Shown: in pieces, positions 52,547-60,674 of the stretch | Position numbering within the stretch: position 1 is the stretch's first letter | How the letters are laid out: each line of letters starts with the position of its first letter | NCBI GenBank assembly: GCA_016285185.1 | Contig: JAEEQG010000133.1 | Coordinates: forward strand, 1 to 61,168 | From: Spirochaetota bacterium | GTDB lineage: Bacteria; Spirochaetota; Spirochaetia; Treponematales; Treponemataceae | Direction: 5' to 3' | DNA: 61,168 nucleotides | The notes under the pieces: generated by a model | The model's database searches: none | Told to the model about the DNA's origin: nothing | The model's input: only the letters and a program-made list of their open reading frames with translations | Position numbers and translations under genes: made by a program

Positions 52547-53446
52547 TTGACTCAATCGCATGATACTAATCCAATAAAACCAATGTCCTCCTACAGGGCA
52601 GGGGCTGCATATATTTTTACGCTTTTTCATCCGAAGGTACTAAAAAAAGCCGCCGTCTTTATAGGTGTTGTTCTCAAAGATTTTTTCTTTTTACAATATG
52701 GCAGAAGACTTCGTTTGAGCAAAATCCCCATTATCAACGTGGATAACGTACTTGATGATGCCGTTCCGTTCAAACCAGAAAAAATAGACACATACCTTGA
52801 TTTTGTAAACCTTTGGATCAGACCGCTGGTGTTTTTGTCAAAACGACTGAAACACGGAGCCGTTCCGTATTATTGTGAATTTATTGAACTTATAACAAAG
52901 TGCTACGAGCAGGCTGGCGAATTCTACCGGTTTAGAATGAGTACAACAAAAAGACCAAAAGGAAAAACCAATATTCAGATGGCATTTGTTCGTCTCGTTG
53001 ATCCGCATTATCTTTGTGTTCCAAGTCTGCATGTTTCAATTATGGCATTAGTTATTACATATTACAAAAAAGCATTTGCTCAAGCAGGACTCACCAAGCA
53101 GGAACAAGATGCGTACAACAAAGAACTGTATGAAAGTGCGATTGAAATTGCCGAAACGGTTCTTTACGTAAAGCAGCACAGTGTAAACTGCATTGCCGCC
53201 GCCCTCTACATGATGTGCTTTATCCTTAAAGATCAGTTTACAATACAGGATGCAGTTGATTTTATAAACAATATGTTTCAAACCAATACCGATATATCCG
53301 AAAAAGACAAAAAAGCAATTAACGAACACATTAACGATTTGTTTGAAGAACTCCTGCTGGAAGGCGCAAACGAATATGAGTGGATTACGCCGCTCAAACG
53401 CTGGATTATCAGATATTACGAAGAAAACTCTACAGAACAGAAATGA
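52547..53446 (+). CDS. PAP2-superfamily-like protein, function uncertain
   Basis: About 299 residues. Motifs reminiscent of PAP2-type phosphatases: 'T-K-R-P-K-G' (about 133-138), P-S-L-H-V (159-163) and 'V-K-Q-H-S-V-N' (208-214). The order RP, PSxH, H-x-x-x matches, but the Asp four residues after the last His is replaced (Cys), so activity is doubtful. Hydrophobicity is lower than in membrane PAP2 enzymes; only weak spans near 36-55 are seen. The start is uncertain: TTG at 52547 with GGGAA before it, TTG at 52535, or ATG at 52583. It lies directly after fliJ and, as I recall, such a gene follows the flagellar operon in other treponemes. Confidence 0.6.
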   Translation: MTQSHDTNPIKPMSSYRAGAAYIFTLFHPKVLKKAAVFIGVVLKDFFFLQYGRRLRLSKIPIINVDNVLDDAVPFKPEKIDTYLDFVNLWIRPLVFLSKRLKHGAVPYYCEFIELITKCYEQAGEFYRFRMSTTKRPKGKTNIQMAFVRLVDPHYLCVPSLHVSIMALVITYYKKAFAQAGLTKQEQDAYNKELYESAIEIAETVLYVKQHSVNCIAAALYMMCFILKDQFTIQDAVDFINNMFQTNTDISEKDKKAINEHINDLFEELLLEGANEYEWITPLKRWIIRYYEENSTEQK

Positions 53447-53449
53447 GGA

Positions 53450-53521
53450 CGGTCCCTACGGGAATCGAACCCGTCTTTAAAGATTGAGAATCTTTTGTCC
53501 TAACCGATAGACGAAGGGACC
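53450..53521 (-). tRNA. tRNA-Glu (anticodon CTC)
   Basis: Minus-strand cloverleaf of 72 bases. Acceptor GGTCCCT pairs with AGGGACC, anticodon loop TTCTCAA gives CTC (reads GAG), T-loop TTCGATT is canonical. CCA is not encoded. Confidence 0.93.
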
Positions 53522-53557
53522 GTATGTGTGCATGTTAGTACATACACAACTATGTAT

Positions 53558-53587
53558 AAAAAAAGCTGAACTTTTGTTCAGCTTTTT
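53558..53587 (-). terminator. Terminator between the two tRNA genes
   Basis: Eight-bp stem AGCTGAAC with GTTCAGCT (53564-53571 and 53576-53583), four-base loop, T run on both strands. Located after tRNA-Gln, so tRNA-Glu probably needs its own promoter. Confidence 0.85.
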
Positions 53588-53656
53588 CCCTAGGGAGGAT
53601 TCGAACCCCCACAAGCAGAACCAGAATCTGCGGTGCTACCATTACACAACCAGGGA
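53586..53656 (-). tRNA. tRNA-Gln (anticodon CTG)
   Basis: Minus-strand cloverleaf of 71 bases. Acceptor TCCCTGG pairs with CTAGGGA (with a G-T), anticodon loop TTCTGGT gives CTG (reads CAG), T-loop TTCGAAT. CCA is not encoded. Confidence 0.93.
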
Positions 53657-53669
53657 ATGTAACGAATAG

Positions 53670-53698
53670 AATCTATCAATTACCTGTAAAAATGTCAA
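53670..53698 (-). promoter_or_regulatory. Promoter of tRNA-Gln
   Basis: Minus strand: TTGACA (53698-53693), 17 bases, TAGATT (53675-53670). Confidence 0.75.
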
Positions 53699-53734
53699 TA
53701 GAAAACCGCAAAAAACTCGCTGCCTTGTATGCTG

Positions 53735-54151
53735 TTAGAATGATGATATAGTTGAATATCCGTTCTTGTCCAGAACCTTAAGACCGTCATCAGGGTTTTC
53801 AACCTTAAAGATAATGACGGTACTGTCTTCCGTTACTTCAAAAGACGCATACAGATACTCAATATTAATATTGTTCTTCTGGAACAAAACCATAACTTCG
53901 TGCAGGCTGCCTACCTTGTCCGGAATCTTTACTGCGAGAACATCTGTTGTTCTTGTTGTAAAATTAGCCTCCTGAAGAACTTTTATTGTTTTTTCGGAAT
54001 CATTCGTAATAATGCGCAGAATTCCAAAATCAGCCGTGTCAGCAATCATAATTGCACGCAAATTGATACCGGCTTCTTTGAGTGTATTTGTTACTTCTGC
54101 GATTCTTCCTGCTGAATTTTCCAAAAAAATAGATATTTGCTTAATTTTCAT
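53735..54151 (-). CDS. Tandem ACT-domain protein
   Basis: 138 residues made of two ACT domains (about 1-68 and 69-138): 'I-S-I-F-L-E-N-S-A-G-R-I-A-E-V' begins the first, 'L-A-V-K-I-P-D-K-V-G-S-L-H-E-V' the second. Such small proteins bind amino acids and are typically encoded with phenylacetate-CoA ligase and indolepyruvate oxidoreductase genes; the ligase gene is just upstream here. GAGGTGA ribosome site is strong. A promoter and a palindrome lie in the gap to paaK. Confidence 0.88.
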   Translation of the reverse strand: MKIKQISIFLENSAGRIAEVTNTLKEAGINLRAIMIADTADFGILRIITNDSEKTIKVLQEANFTTRTTDVLAVKIPDKVGSLHEVMVLFQKNNINIEYLYASFEVTEDSTVIIFKVENPDDGLKVLDKNGYSTISSF

Positions 54152-54178
54152 AAATCACCTCATAAACTTATTGCTAAT

Positions 54179-54211
54179 ATGATAAATCCAAAAACGCCGT
54201 TTGTCGACAAA
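54179..54211 (-). promoter_or_regulatory. Promoter and palindromic operator before the ACT gene
   Basis: Minus strand: TCGACA (54207-54202), 17 bases, TATCAT (54184-54179). The -35 is inside a perfect 12-base palindrome TTTGTCGACAAA (54200-54211). Confidence 0.5.
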
Positions 54212-54214
54212 TTT

Positions 54215-55519
54215 CTAGTATGTGCGCTTGTCGATAACCCGCTTGGATTTGCCTGTTGAGCGTTCAATCGATTTTGGCTCAACCAGTTTTATCTTTAAGT
54301 GAATACCCAACTTACTCTTCATAACGTTATCAATCTTTGAGCGCAGTGATTCCAAATCTTTTGTTTCATCACTGAATTGTGATTCACTAACTTCAACGTG
54401 AAGTTCCGCATCGTCCAGGTGCGTCTGCGCATTCCTGTCAACAATAATCTGATAGTTAGGCTCAACACCATGAATCTCAACAAGTGCGTTTTCTATCTGG
54501 CTCGGGAATACGTTTACACCACGTATGATGAGCATATCATCCGTTCTGCCGAAAAGCCTGTGAATACGGCGTGTTGTTCGTCCACATGAGCATTCTTCGG
54601 GAATGATAAATGTGATATCGCGTGTTCTGTAGCGGATAAGCGGAGTTCCCTGCTTTGTGAGTGTTGTAAATACAAGCTCGCCCTTTGTGCCGTCGGGAAC
54701 AGGCTCGCCTGTATCGGGGTTTATTATTTCGGGATAGAACAAATCTTCGTTTACGTGCATTCCTGCCTGATATTCGCATTCAAAGGCAACGCCCGGACCT
54801 GTAATTTCGGTAAGTCCGTAAACATCGTACGCCTTTATATTCCAGTCTTCTTCTATCTTTTTGCGGATTCCTTCTGACCATGGTTCTGCACCGAAAAGAC
54901 CGGCTCTTACCGGCAGGGATTTGATGTCAATTCCAAGTTCCTTTGCGCGTTCCGCCATGTACATTGCGTATGAGGGAGTACATGAAAAAAGAGTTGTGTT
55001 AAAGTCGCGCATGAGCATCAGCTGCTTTTCGGTGTTACCGGATGAAATAGGGATAATTGTTGCTCCTAGTTTTTTGGCTCCGTGATGAACACCCATACCA
55101 CCTGTAAAAAGTCCGTAGCCGTAGGCGTTCTGTACTGTATCAGTATGACATGCGCCGGCACCTGAAAGTGTACGGGCCATAGCTTCTGCCCAGTCATCAA
55201 GGTCGCGCTCAGTGTAGGCATCAACAACAGGCGTTCCTGTTGTTCCTGATGACATATGTATTTCCACAATATCTGCCTGAGGAACAGCCAAAAGTCCGTA
55301 AGGGTAGGTTTCCCTCAAATCGCTTTTTGTTGTAAACGGAAGCTTTGCAATGTCTTCCAGGCACTTTATGTCAGCAGGCTTTATCCCCGCGGCATCAAAT
55401 TTGGCTTTATAAAACGGAACAGAATTGTAAACGTGTTCCACCAGATTTTTAAGCAGTGCAAACTGCATTTTTTTACGTGATTCTTTATTCTCACATTCTT
55501 TTTGTGGATTGAATATCAT
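54215..55519 (-). CDS. paaK: Phenylacetate-CoA ligase family protein
   Basis: AMP-forming acyl-CoA ligase of about 434 residues, the PaaK size. Motifs: 'S-S-G-T-T-G-T-P' (AMP-binding P-loop, about residues 91-98), 'Y-G-L-F-T-G-G-M-G-V-H', 'D-V-Y-G-L-T-E-I-T-G-P-G' (about 230-241) and 'Y-R-T-R-D-I' near 300. Activates an aryl acid, often in aromatic amino acid fermentation with indolepyruvate oxidoreductase. The start at 55519 has no ribosome site but a TATATT lies 9 bases upstream. Confidence 0.92.
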   Translation of the reverse strand: MIFNPQKECENKESRKKMQFALLKNLVEHVYNSVPFYKAKFDAAGIKPADIKCLEDIAKLPFTTKSDLRETYPYGLLAVPQADIVEIHMSSGTTGTPVVDAYTERDLDDWAEAMARTLSGAGACHTDTVQNAYGYGLFTGGMGVHHGAKKLGATIIPISSGNTEKQLMLMRDFNTTLFSCTPSYAMYMAERAKELGIDIKSLPVRAGLFGAEPWSEGIRKKIEEDWNIKAYDVYGLTEITGPGVAFECEYQAGMHVNEDLFYPEIINPDTGEPVPDGTKGELVFTTLTKQGTPLIRYRTRDITFIIPEECSCGRTTRRIHRLFGRTDDMLIIRGVNVFPSQIENALVEIHGVEPNYQIIVDRNAQTHLDDAELHVEVSESQFSDETKDLESLRSKIDNVMKSKLGIHLKIKLVEPKSIERSTGKSKRVIDKRTY

Positions 55520-55528
55520 AATAAAAAG

Positions 55529-55557
55529 AATATACACGCATTTGTATCTTTATGCAA
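55529..55557 (-). promoter_or_regulatory. Possible promoter of paaK
   Basis: Minus strand: TTGCAT (55557-55552), 17 bases, TATATT (55534-55529). Leader of two bases or none. Confidence 0.4.
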
Positions 55558-55584
55558 TATCTTTTGATAGAATCATGCAGAGTA

Positions 55585-55626
55585 TTGCAATGTGACGGGG
55601 ATTGGTTTATTATATCAACTAACCAA
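55585..55626 (+). promoter_or_regulatory. Promoter and inverted repeat before the GH94 gene
   Basis: TTGCAA (55585-55590), 17 bases, TATTAT (55608-55613). TTGGTT (55602-55607) and AACCAA (55621-55626) form an inverted repeat spanning the -10 and start site, a good position for a sugar-responsive repressor. Confidence 0.5.
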
Positions 55627-55642
55627 ACAAAAGGAAGGAAAA

Positions 55643-58066
55643 ATGAAGTACGGATATTTTGACGACGCTAATCGGGAATATGTAATTACAAACCCCAAAA
55701 CACCGGTAAAGTGGATTAACTATGTGGGAACTTTACAGTTCGGCGGTTTTCTTGACCATACCGGTGGTTCTCAGCTTTGCAAGGGCGACCCCGCTCTTAA
55801 CCGTATTACAAAGTATATCCCGCAGCTTCCGTGCAGCGATTTTAAGGGCGAAACAGCCTATGTGCGCGTCCGTGAAAAAGGACAGACCTGTAAAGACGCG
55901 GCAATCTTTTCACCTTATTTTGTTCCGTCTCTTGTACCGTACGATTCCTTTGAATGCCATGTAGGAATGTACTACACACGCTGGGTTACACGCTACGGCG
56001 ACTTGGAATTTGATATTCTCGCGTTTATTCCGCGTGGCGGCACAACGCTTATCCGCAGATATTCCGTTACAAACAAGGGCAAAAAAGACCTTCACGTTGA
56101 ACTGTTCCCGGTTGTAGAATACAGCCACTTTGACGCGCTCAAGCAGCTTACTAACGCTGACTGGGTTCCGCAGACAATGCAGTGTCATGCCGTTGAGACA
56201 AGAGGCAATACAGGTGCGATTGCCGAATACGCATTCATGAAAAAAGAAACGGAAGTAAACGTCTTCTGCACAAATATAAAACCTGCTTCTTATGAAACAG
56301 ACCGAAAGCGCTTTTTAGGTGACAACGAATACGGAACCTGGCGTGAACCGCTTTCGCTCCGCAGTGAAAAGCTTTCATGCAAGGATGCGATGAGGGGCGA
56401 CACAATCTCGGCTTTCCAGCTTGATTTGGGTACTCTTGAAGCAGGCAAAACAGCAACAGTTATAACACAGCTTACACAGGTACAAGGACTTGCAAAAGCC
56501 GCTTCCGCCGCCGAAAAATACACCACTGTTGCGGAAGTTGACAAAGCTTTTGCCGATCTTAAAAAGTTCTGGGACGAATACCTTTCAGTTATTGCAGTTC
56601 ACACACCGGATGCGGCGTTCAATTCAATGCTCAACCTGCACAATCCGCGCCAGTGCTACACAACAAAAACATGGTCGCGCTATCTTTCGCTTTATCAGCT
56701 GGGCTACGGTTCTGACCGCGGCATAGGCTTCCGTGATTCGTCCCAGGACGTTATGGGTGTTATCCCTCAAATTCCCGATGAAGCTTTGGAACTTATAGAA
56801 AAACTTCTTTCGGTTCAGAGCTGCGACGGTTCTTCTTATCATCAGTTTAATCCGCTCTCTATGATTGCGGGCCGCGGCGATTCCATGGAGTACGAGGACA
56901 GGCCTCATTTTTATTCAGACGACCAGCTTTGGATTGTTCTTGCGGTTTGCGCTTACCTTAAGGAAACCGGCGATTATGCTTTCCTTGAAAAACAGATTCC
57001 GTTCTACGAAAAAGACAAGGCAGAAAAGCCTTTGGAAACCGGTACTGTTTACGAACATCTCATGCGTGCGGTAGATTTTACGCATTCGCACGTAGGCTCA
57101 CACAAGCTGCCTCTGCTTGGTTTTGCTGACTGGAACGACACCGTAAACCTGCCTGAGGGCGCGGAAAGCCTTTTTACCGCAAACCTGTACGGCTGGGCAT
57201 TGCGTGAGCTTGTTGAACTTGCCGTATTCCGCTCTCAAAAAGATTTGGCGGAAAAATATCAGAAATGGTATGAGGAAATGAAGAACAGCGTGCTTTCTTC
57301 CGCATGGGACGGCGAATGGTTTGTACGCTATTTTGACGACAAGGGTAAGCCGGTAGGCTCCAAGTCCAACGAATACGGCAAGGTTTGGCTCAACGCGCAG
57401 TCATGGGCTGTGCTTTCGGGCTTTGCCGCGGACGATTCAAAGGGCAGAACCGCAATGGATTCTGTTAAAAAGTACCTTGCGACCGAAAAGGGCATAAAGC
57501 TTTCATGGCCGGGCTACAACGGATACGACAGAGAGAAGGGCGGTGTAACTACATATCCGCCGGGAGCAAAGGAAAACGGCGGTATCTTTCTGCACCCGAA
57601 TCCATGGGCAATCATTGCGGAAACAGTACTCGGCGACGGCGATCAGGCGTTCCTGTACTATCAGCGTATAAATCCTGCTGCCAAAAACGAGAATATTGAT
57701 GAATATGAATGTGAACCGTACTGCTATGCGCAGAACATTCTTTCAAACGAGCATCCGCAGTTCGGGCTTGGCCGCAATTCATGGCTTTCAGGTACTTCTT
57801 CCTGGACTTATCAGGCTTCAACCAAGTACATTCTGGGTATTCGTCCTGAACACGAAGGTTTGCGTATTGACCCGTGTATACCAAAGGCGTGGGATTCGTT
57901 CACGGTTGAACGCAAGTGCCGCGGTGCGGTTTACAAGATTCATGTTCAGAACTCCGCGCACAAGTCAAAGGGCGTAACAAGCGTCTGTGCCGACGGTAAA
58001 CCGCTTGCCGGTAACATTGTTCCGTATTTTGCGTCCGGCACACACACAATCGAAGTTGTGATGTAG
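55643..58066 (+). CDS. GH94-family disaccharide phosphorylase (cellobiose phosphorylase-like)
   Basis: 807 residues. Reversible phosphorolysis of a beta-glucoside such as cellobiose to glucose 1-phosphate, in the cytoplasm. N-terminal 'M-K-Y-G-Y-F-D-D-A-N-R-E-Y-V-I' and 'W-I-N-Y-V-G' are the GH94 beginning. The catalytic Asp is in 'G-F-R-D-S-S-Q-D' (about residue 373), followed by 'D-G-S-S-Y-H-Q-F' and 'G-F-A-D-W-N-D' and the C-terminal 'G-x-S-x-x-T-Y'-like segment. The 'G-G-F-L-D-H-T-G-G-S-Q' insert differs from cellobiose phosphorylase, so the exact sugar is open. Strong AAGGAAGG site. Codon use is richer in G/C than most neighbours, suggesting strong expression. Confidence 0.88.
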   Translation: MKYGYFDDANREYVITNPKTPVKWINYVGTLQFGGFLDHTGGSQLCKGDPALNRITKYIPQLPCSDFKGETAYVRVREKGQTCKDAAIFSPYFVPSLVPYDSFECHVGMYYTRWVTRYGDLEFDILAFIPRGGTTLIRRYSVTNKGKKDLHVELFPVVEYSHFDALKQLTNADWVPQTMQCHAVETRGNTGAIAEYAFMKKETEVNVFCTNIKPASYETDRKRFLGDNEYGTWREPLSLRSEKLSCKDAMRGDTISAFQLDLGTLEAGKTATVITQLTQVQGLAKAASAAEKYTTVAEVDKAFADLKKFWDEYLSVIAVHTPDAAFNSMLNLHNPRQCYTTKTWSRYLSLYQLGYGSDRGIGFRDSSQDVMGVIPQIPDEALELIEKLLSVQSCDGSSYHQFNPLSMIAGRGDSMEYEDRPHFYSDDQLWIVLAVCAYLKETGDYAFLEKQIPFYEKDKAEKPLETGTVYEHLMRAVDFTHSHVGSHKLPLLGFADWNDTVNLPEGAESLFTANLYGWALRELVELAVFRSQKDLAEKYQKWYEEMKNSVLSSAWDGEWFVRYFDDKGKPVGSKSNEYGKVWLNAQSWAVLSGFAADDSKGRTAMDSVKKYLATEKGIKLSWPGYNGYDREKGGVTTYPPGAKENGGIFLHPNPWAIIAETVLGDGDQAFLYYQRINPAAKNENIDEYECEPYCYAQNILSNEHPQFGLGRNSWLSGTSSWTYQASTKYILGIRPEHEGLRIDPCIPKAWDSFTVERKCRGAVYKIHVQNSAHKSKGVTSVCADGKPLAGNIVPYFASGTHTIEVVM

Positions 58067-58510
58067 TGGATTGCGAGTCCGTCTTTGCGACCCCTAATCC
58101 TGCTACGCTGTCGGATTCTTCGGATTAATTCTGAGTCCTACTCACATACTACAAATACGGCAAACTCGACAGATTGGGCAGGGACGGATGATGAATCAAC
58201 CCTCGGTAATTACGCCTGGTACTACTCGAATAGCGACAGAAAGACCCATGAAGTAAAGAAAAAGAATCCTAATTCACTTGGTCTTTATGATATGAGTGGC
58301 AACGTTCGTGAATGGTGCTGGGACAAGAATAGCTCTACTATAACCTCCACGACACCTGCTACCGGATATGAGGGAAATACTTATAATCACGTGAATCGTG
58401 GCGGTAGCTATAGCAAAAATAAAATCGAAAATAAAATTGCGTGGCGGGCGATCAACGATCGTGCGTATGACCGCAGATATGGTTTTCGCGTTGTACGTAA
58501 AGCAAACTAA
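58067..58510 (+). pseudogene. 3' remnant of a formylglycine-generating-enzyme (SUMF1) gene
   Basis: The open frame directly follows, and is in frame with, the TAG stop of the GH94 gene. From about 58130 on it codes for the second half of an FGE-sulfatase domain: 'Y-A-W-Y-Y-S-N-S', 'N-S-L-G-L-Y-D-M-S-G-N-V-R-E-W-C-W-D', 'R-G-G-S-Y' and 'Y-G-F-R-V-V-R'. The N-terminal half (with 'R-L-P-T-E-A-E-W-E') is missing, no ribosome site or ATG is present, and the first 20 codons look like random translation. Most likely a broken copy left by recombination. Treponemes often carry several SUMF1 genes, which could be the source. Confidence 0.8.
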
Positions 58511-58661
58511 TGTGTATTTTCTTACGAAACTGTTCAACCCACAAATCCCTGTCTGCACTGATTGAAGAAAATGACTGTTTTATTTACATTGAGTGAGCGG
58601 GACGCAATCCGGCAGAAAAAGATGCGTTTTATCATTGGCCGTTCATTATAACGAACTTTTA

Positions 58662-58670
58662 TGTTATACT
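58662..58670 (+). promoter_or_regulatory. Extended -10 of the HD-domain gene
   Basis: TGTTATACT (hexamer 58665-58670), 16 bases before the start, with AAAGAG as a ribosome site between. No strong -35. The rest of the 176-base gap after the FGE remnant shows nothing else recognisable. Confidence 0.45.
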
Positions 58671-58686
58671 GGAAAAGAGAAAAGCA

Positions 58687-59289
58687 ATGAACAGTTCGAT
58701 AACAGATAGTGCAATAAATTATATTGAAAATTTATTTAAAAATAACACAGATGGTCATGACGCAAACCATTCTATGCGTGTTTATAAAACCGCAATGCAC
58801 ATTGCAGATTCTTATCCTGATTGTAACAAAAAAATTGTATCGCTTTCTGCTCTGTTGCATGATGCGGATGACCATAAACTGTTTAAGACTACGAATAACG
58901 AAAATGCACGATGTTTTTTACAAAGCCAAAAGATTGATACAGCTGAAATTGAACAGATATGCAGCATCATTAACCAAGTTTCATTCAGCAAGAACAGGGG
59001 AAAAAGTCCTGAAAGCATCGAAGGTAAAATCGTACAGGATGCAGACAGGCTTGATGCTATTGGTGCTGTAGGGATTGCGAGGACATTTGCTTTTGGCGGG
59101 AAAAACGGAAGAAGTCTGGAAGAATCGTTGCAGCATTTTTATGACAAGCTTTTGCTTTTGAAAGATGAAATGAATACGGAAGAAGCCGGAAAAATAGCAG
59201 CTGTACGTCATGCATACCTGAAAGGTTTTATTGAAGAATTTCGCGCAGAAGTAAATATGGATGAAACAAGCATCCCATCTTCAAATTGA
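58687..59289 (+). CDS. HD-domain phosphohydrolase
   Basis: 200 residues. HD metal-site motifs: 'G-H-D-A-N-H-S-M-R-V' (first His, about 23-32), 'L-L-H-D-A-D-D' (the HD pair, about 57-63) and 'V-Q-D-A-D-R-L-D-A-I-G' (last Asp, about 115-125). Such small proteins (YedJ/PF01966 type) hydrolyse nucleotides or similar phosphates; substrate unknown. The last 9 bases overlap the convergent Ogt gene. Confidence 0.9.
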   Translation: MNSSITDSAINYIENLFKNNTDGHDANHSMRVYKTAMHIADSYPDCNKKIVSLSALLHDADDHKLFKTTNNENARCFLQSQKIDTAEIEQICSIINQVSFSKNRGKSPESIEGKIVQDADRLDAIGAVGIARTFAFGGKNGRSLEESLQHFYDKLLLLKDEMNTEEAGKIAAVRHAYLKGFIEEFRAEVNMDETSIPSSN

Positions 59290-59784
59290 ATTAATTTCCC
59301 ATTCCAATAATGCAATCTTGTTTTTAATTCCGCCGCTGTAGCCCGTGAGTTTCCCGTTAGAAGCGATAACTCTGTGGCAAGGAATGATTATGCAAATCGG
59401 ATTCCAACCGACCGCTCCTCCCACAGCACGAGCTGACATTTTTTCGATTTTGTGCTTTTTTGCAATTTTTGCGGCAATATGTCCGTATGTAACGGTTTTC
59501 CCAAAAGGAATTATTAGCAGTTCTGCGATGACTTCGCTGCGGAATGGTGTCAGGTTTTCGATTCTGTAAGGTGGTGTAAAGTCTGGAATACGACCTGAAA
59601 AATAAATATCAAGCCAGCGGCAGGTTTCGCCAAAGACACTGCAATCTTTTTCTATCCCGGATGAGTCGTGTTTTTTCCCCTTGCCGGAGTGTTCAAACCA
59701 GAGACCTGTCAGAACCTCACCGTCAGAGTTTATTATAATGTCGTCAAAGCCATCCGGCGTTTTGTATCGGTATGTGTATGTCAT
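59281..59784 (-). CDS. ogt: Methylated-DNA--protein-cysteine methyltransferase
   Basis: Suicidal repair protein for O6-methylguanine. 167 residues, Ogt/AdaC size. The acceptor Cys is in I-P-C-H-R-V (about residue 133), with the upstream helix 'P-F-G-K-T-V-T-Y-G-H-I-A' and 'A-R-A-V-G-G-A-V-G-W-N-P' and the late 'G-Y-S-G-G-I-K-N-K'. The start is ATG 59784 or GTG 59811; neither has a good ribosome site. It follows the thioesterase gene by 68 bases. Confidence 0.92.
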   Translation of the reverse strand: MTYTYRYKTPDGFDDIIINSDGEVLTGLWFEHSGKGKKHDSSGIEKDCSVFGETCRWLDIYFSGRIPDFTPPYRIENLTPFRSEVIAELLIIPFGKTVTYGHIAAKIAKKHKIEKMSARAVGGAVGWNPICIIIPCHRVIASNGKLTGYSGGIKNKIALLEWEINSI

Positions 59785-59852
59785 TTTGGTTTTGATTTTT
59801 GAATTCGGCACTTAAAGCAGCTTCTAAAAGGTTGTCCAAAAAGATTTGTAGT

Positions 59853-60596
59853 TCATCCTTGTTTTCGGAACGAAATCTTCATCTCAAAAACGCTTCTGTC
59901 GCTTTCTCTGATTACAATTTGAGTTGAGGAATCTTTTGTTCTGGAATAGACGCGCAGAGTCTGGCCTTCCTTACTTTCGCCGGTGTAGTGAACTTCAAGA
60001 AATTCAGGCTCATGTGCAAGAAGAAAATCATCAGTAAAAATATTGAGGGCAAGCTTAATGTACTCAATGTTGTTCATGTGGTGTGACATATCGATGTGCT
60101 GACTGCGGATAACCTGTTCGTAATTAAAATCATTTTCTGTAAAGTCTGAATCAAACTTTTCAAATGGCTCATCAAAGACGGCCTCAGGAAAACCCTCTTT
60201 AGGGTAATTCAGGTTAGTAATCCTTACCGGCCGGTGCTTTTCAAGATCAAGCACGCAGGCTTCCTGATTCGCTGTAATCAAAACAGTACCGTCTTTATCG
60301 CGCAAAACTGTATTCACGTGAGTCTTAAAACCCGCATTATCAATCGGGAAAGTAGAAGCGTCAATTTTCTGCCTCCAGCTCGGGCGTTTTTCAAAATGAA
60401 TCTTAGATTTAGTAAAAACCCAGAAGGCATTGTATCTTTCACGATAGACTATACCGTCACAGTCAAGCATATTAAAACACTCAGTAAGATTATCCTGAAT
60501 CATAAGCACAGTCTGTGCGATTCCCATTTTAAGTGAACTGTCAATAAAAGCCGAGGAAATGTTGCGTTCCTGCGAAAAGATAAGATTTTTTTCCAT
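59853..60596 (-). CDS. Acyl-ACP thioesterase (FatA-like, hotdog fold)
   Basis: Releases fatty acids from acyl carrier protein. 247 residues with two hotdog halves. The second carries the active-site pattern 'H-I-D-M-S-H-H-M-N-N-I-E-Y' (about 167-179; Asp, Asn and His positions), 'V-I-R-S-Q-H' before it, and the first half has 'F-W-V-F-T-K-S-K-I' typical of bacterial FatA-like enzymes. The start has no ribosome site, but a TATAAT ends 6 bases upstream, so the message may be leaderless. Confidence 0.88.
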   Translation of the reverse strand: MEKNLIFSQERNISSAFIDSSLKMGIAQTVLMIQDNLTECFNMLDCDGIVYRERYNAFWVFTKSKIHFEKRPSWRQKIDASTFPIDNAGFKTHVNTVLRDKDGTVLITANQEACVLDLEKHRPVRITNLNYPKEGFPEAVFDEPFEKFDSDFTENDFNYEQVIRSQHIDMSHHMNNIEYIKLALNIFTDDFLLAHEPEFLEVHYTGESKEGQTLRVYSRTKDSSTQIVIRESDRSVFEMKISFRKQG

Positions 60597-60602
60597 ATCT
60601 TA

Positions 60603-60630
60603 ATTATAGTTTTTTTCTAGGACTAGGCAA
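60603..60630 (-). promoter_or_regulatory. Promoter of the thioesterase gene
   Basis: Minus strand: TTGCCT (60630-60625), 16 bases, TATAAT (60608-60603), 6 bases before the ATG at 60596. Confidence 0.6.
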
Positions 60631-60674
60631 GAGACCTGATTGCACCCTTTGCATGGATTCTTACAACTCACCGT

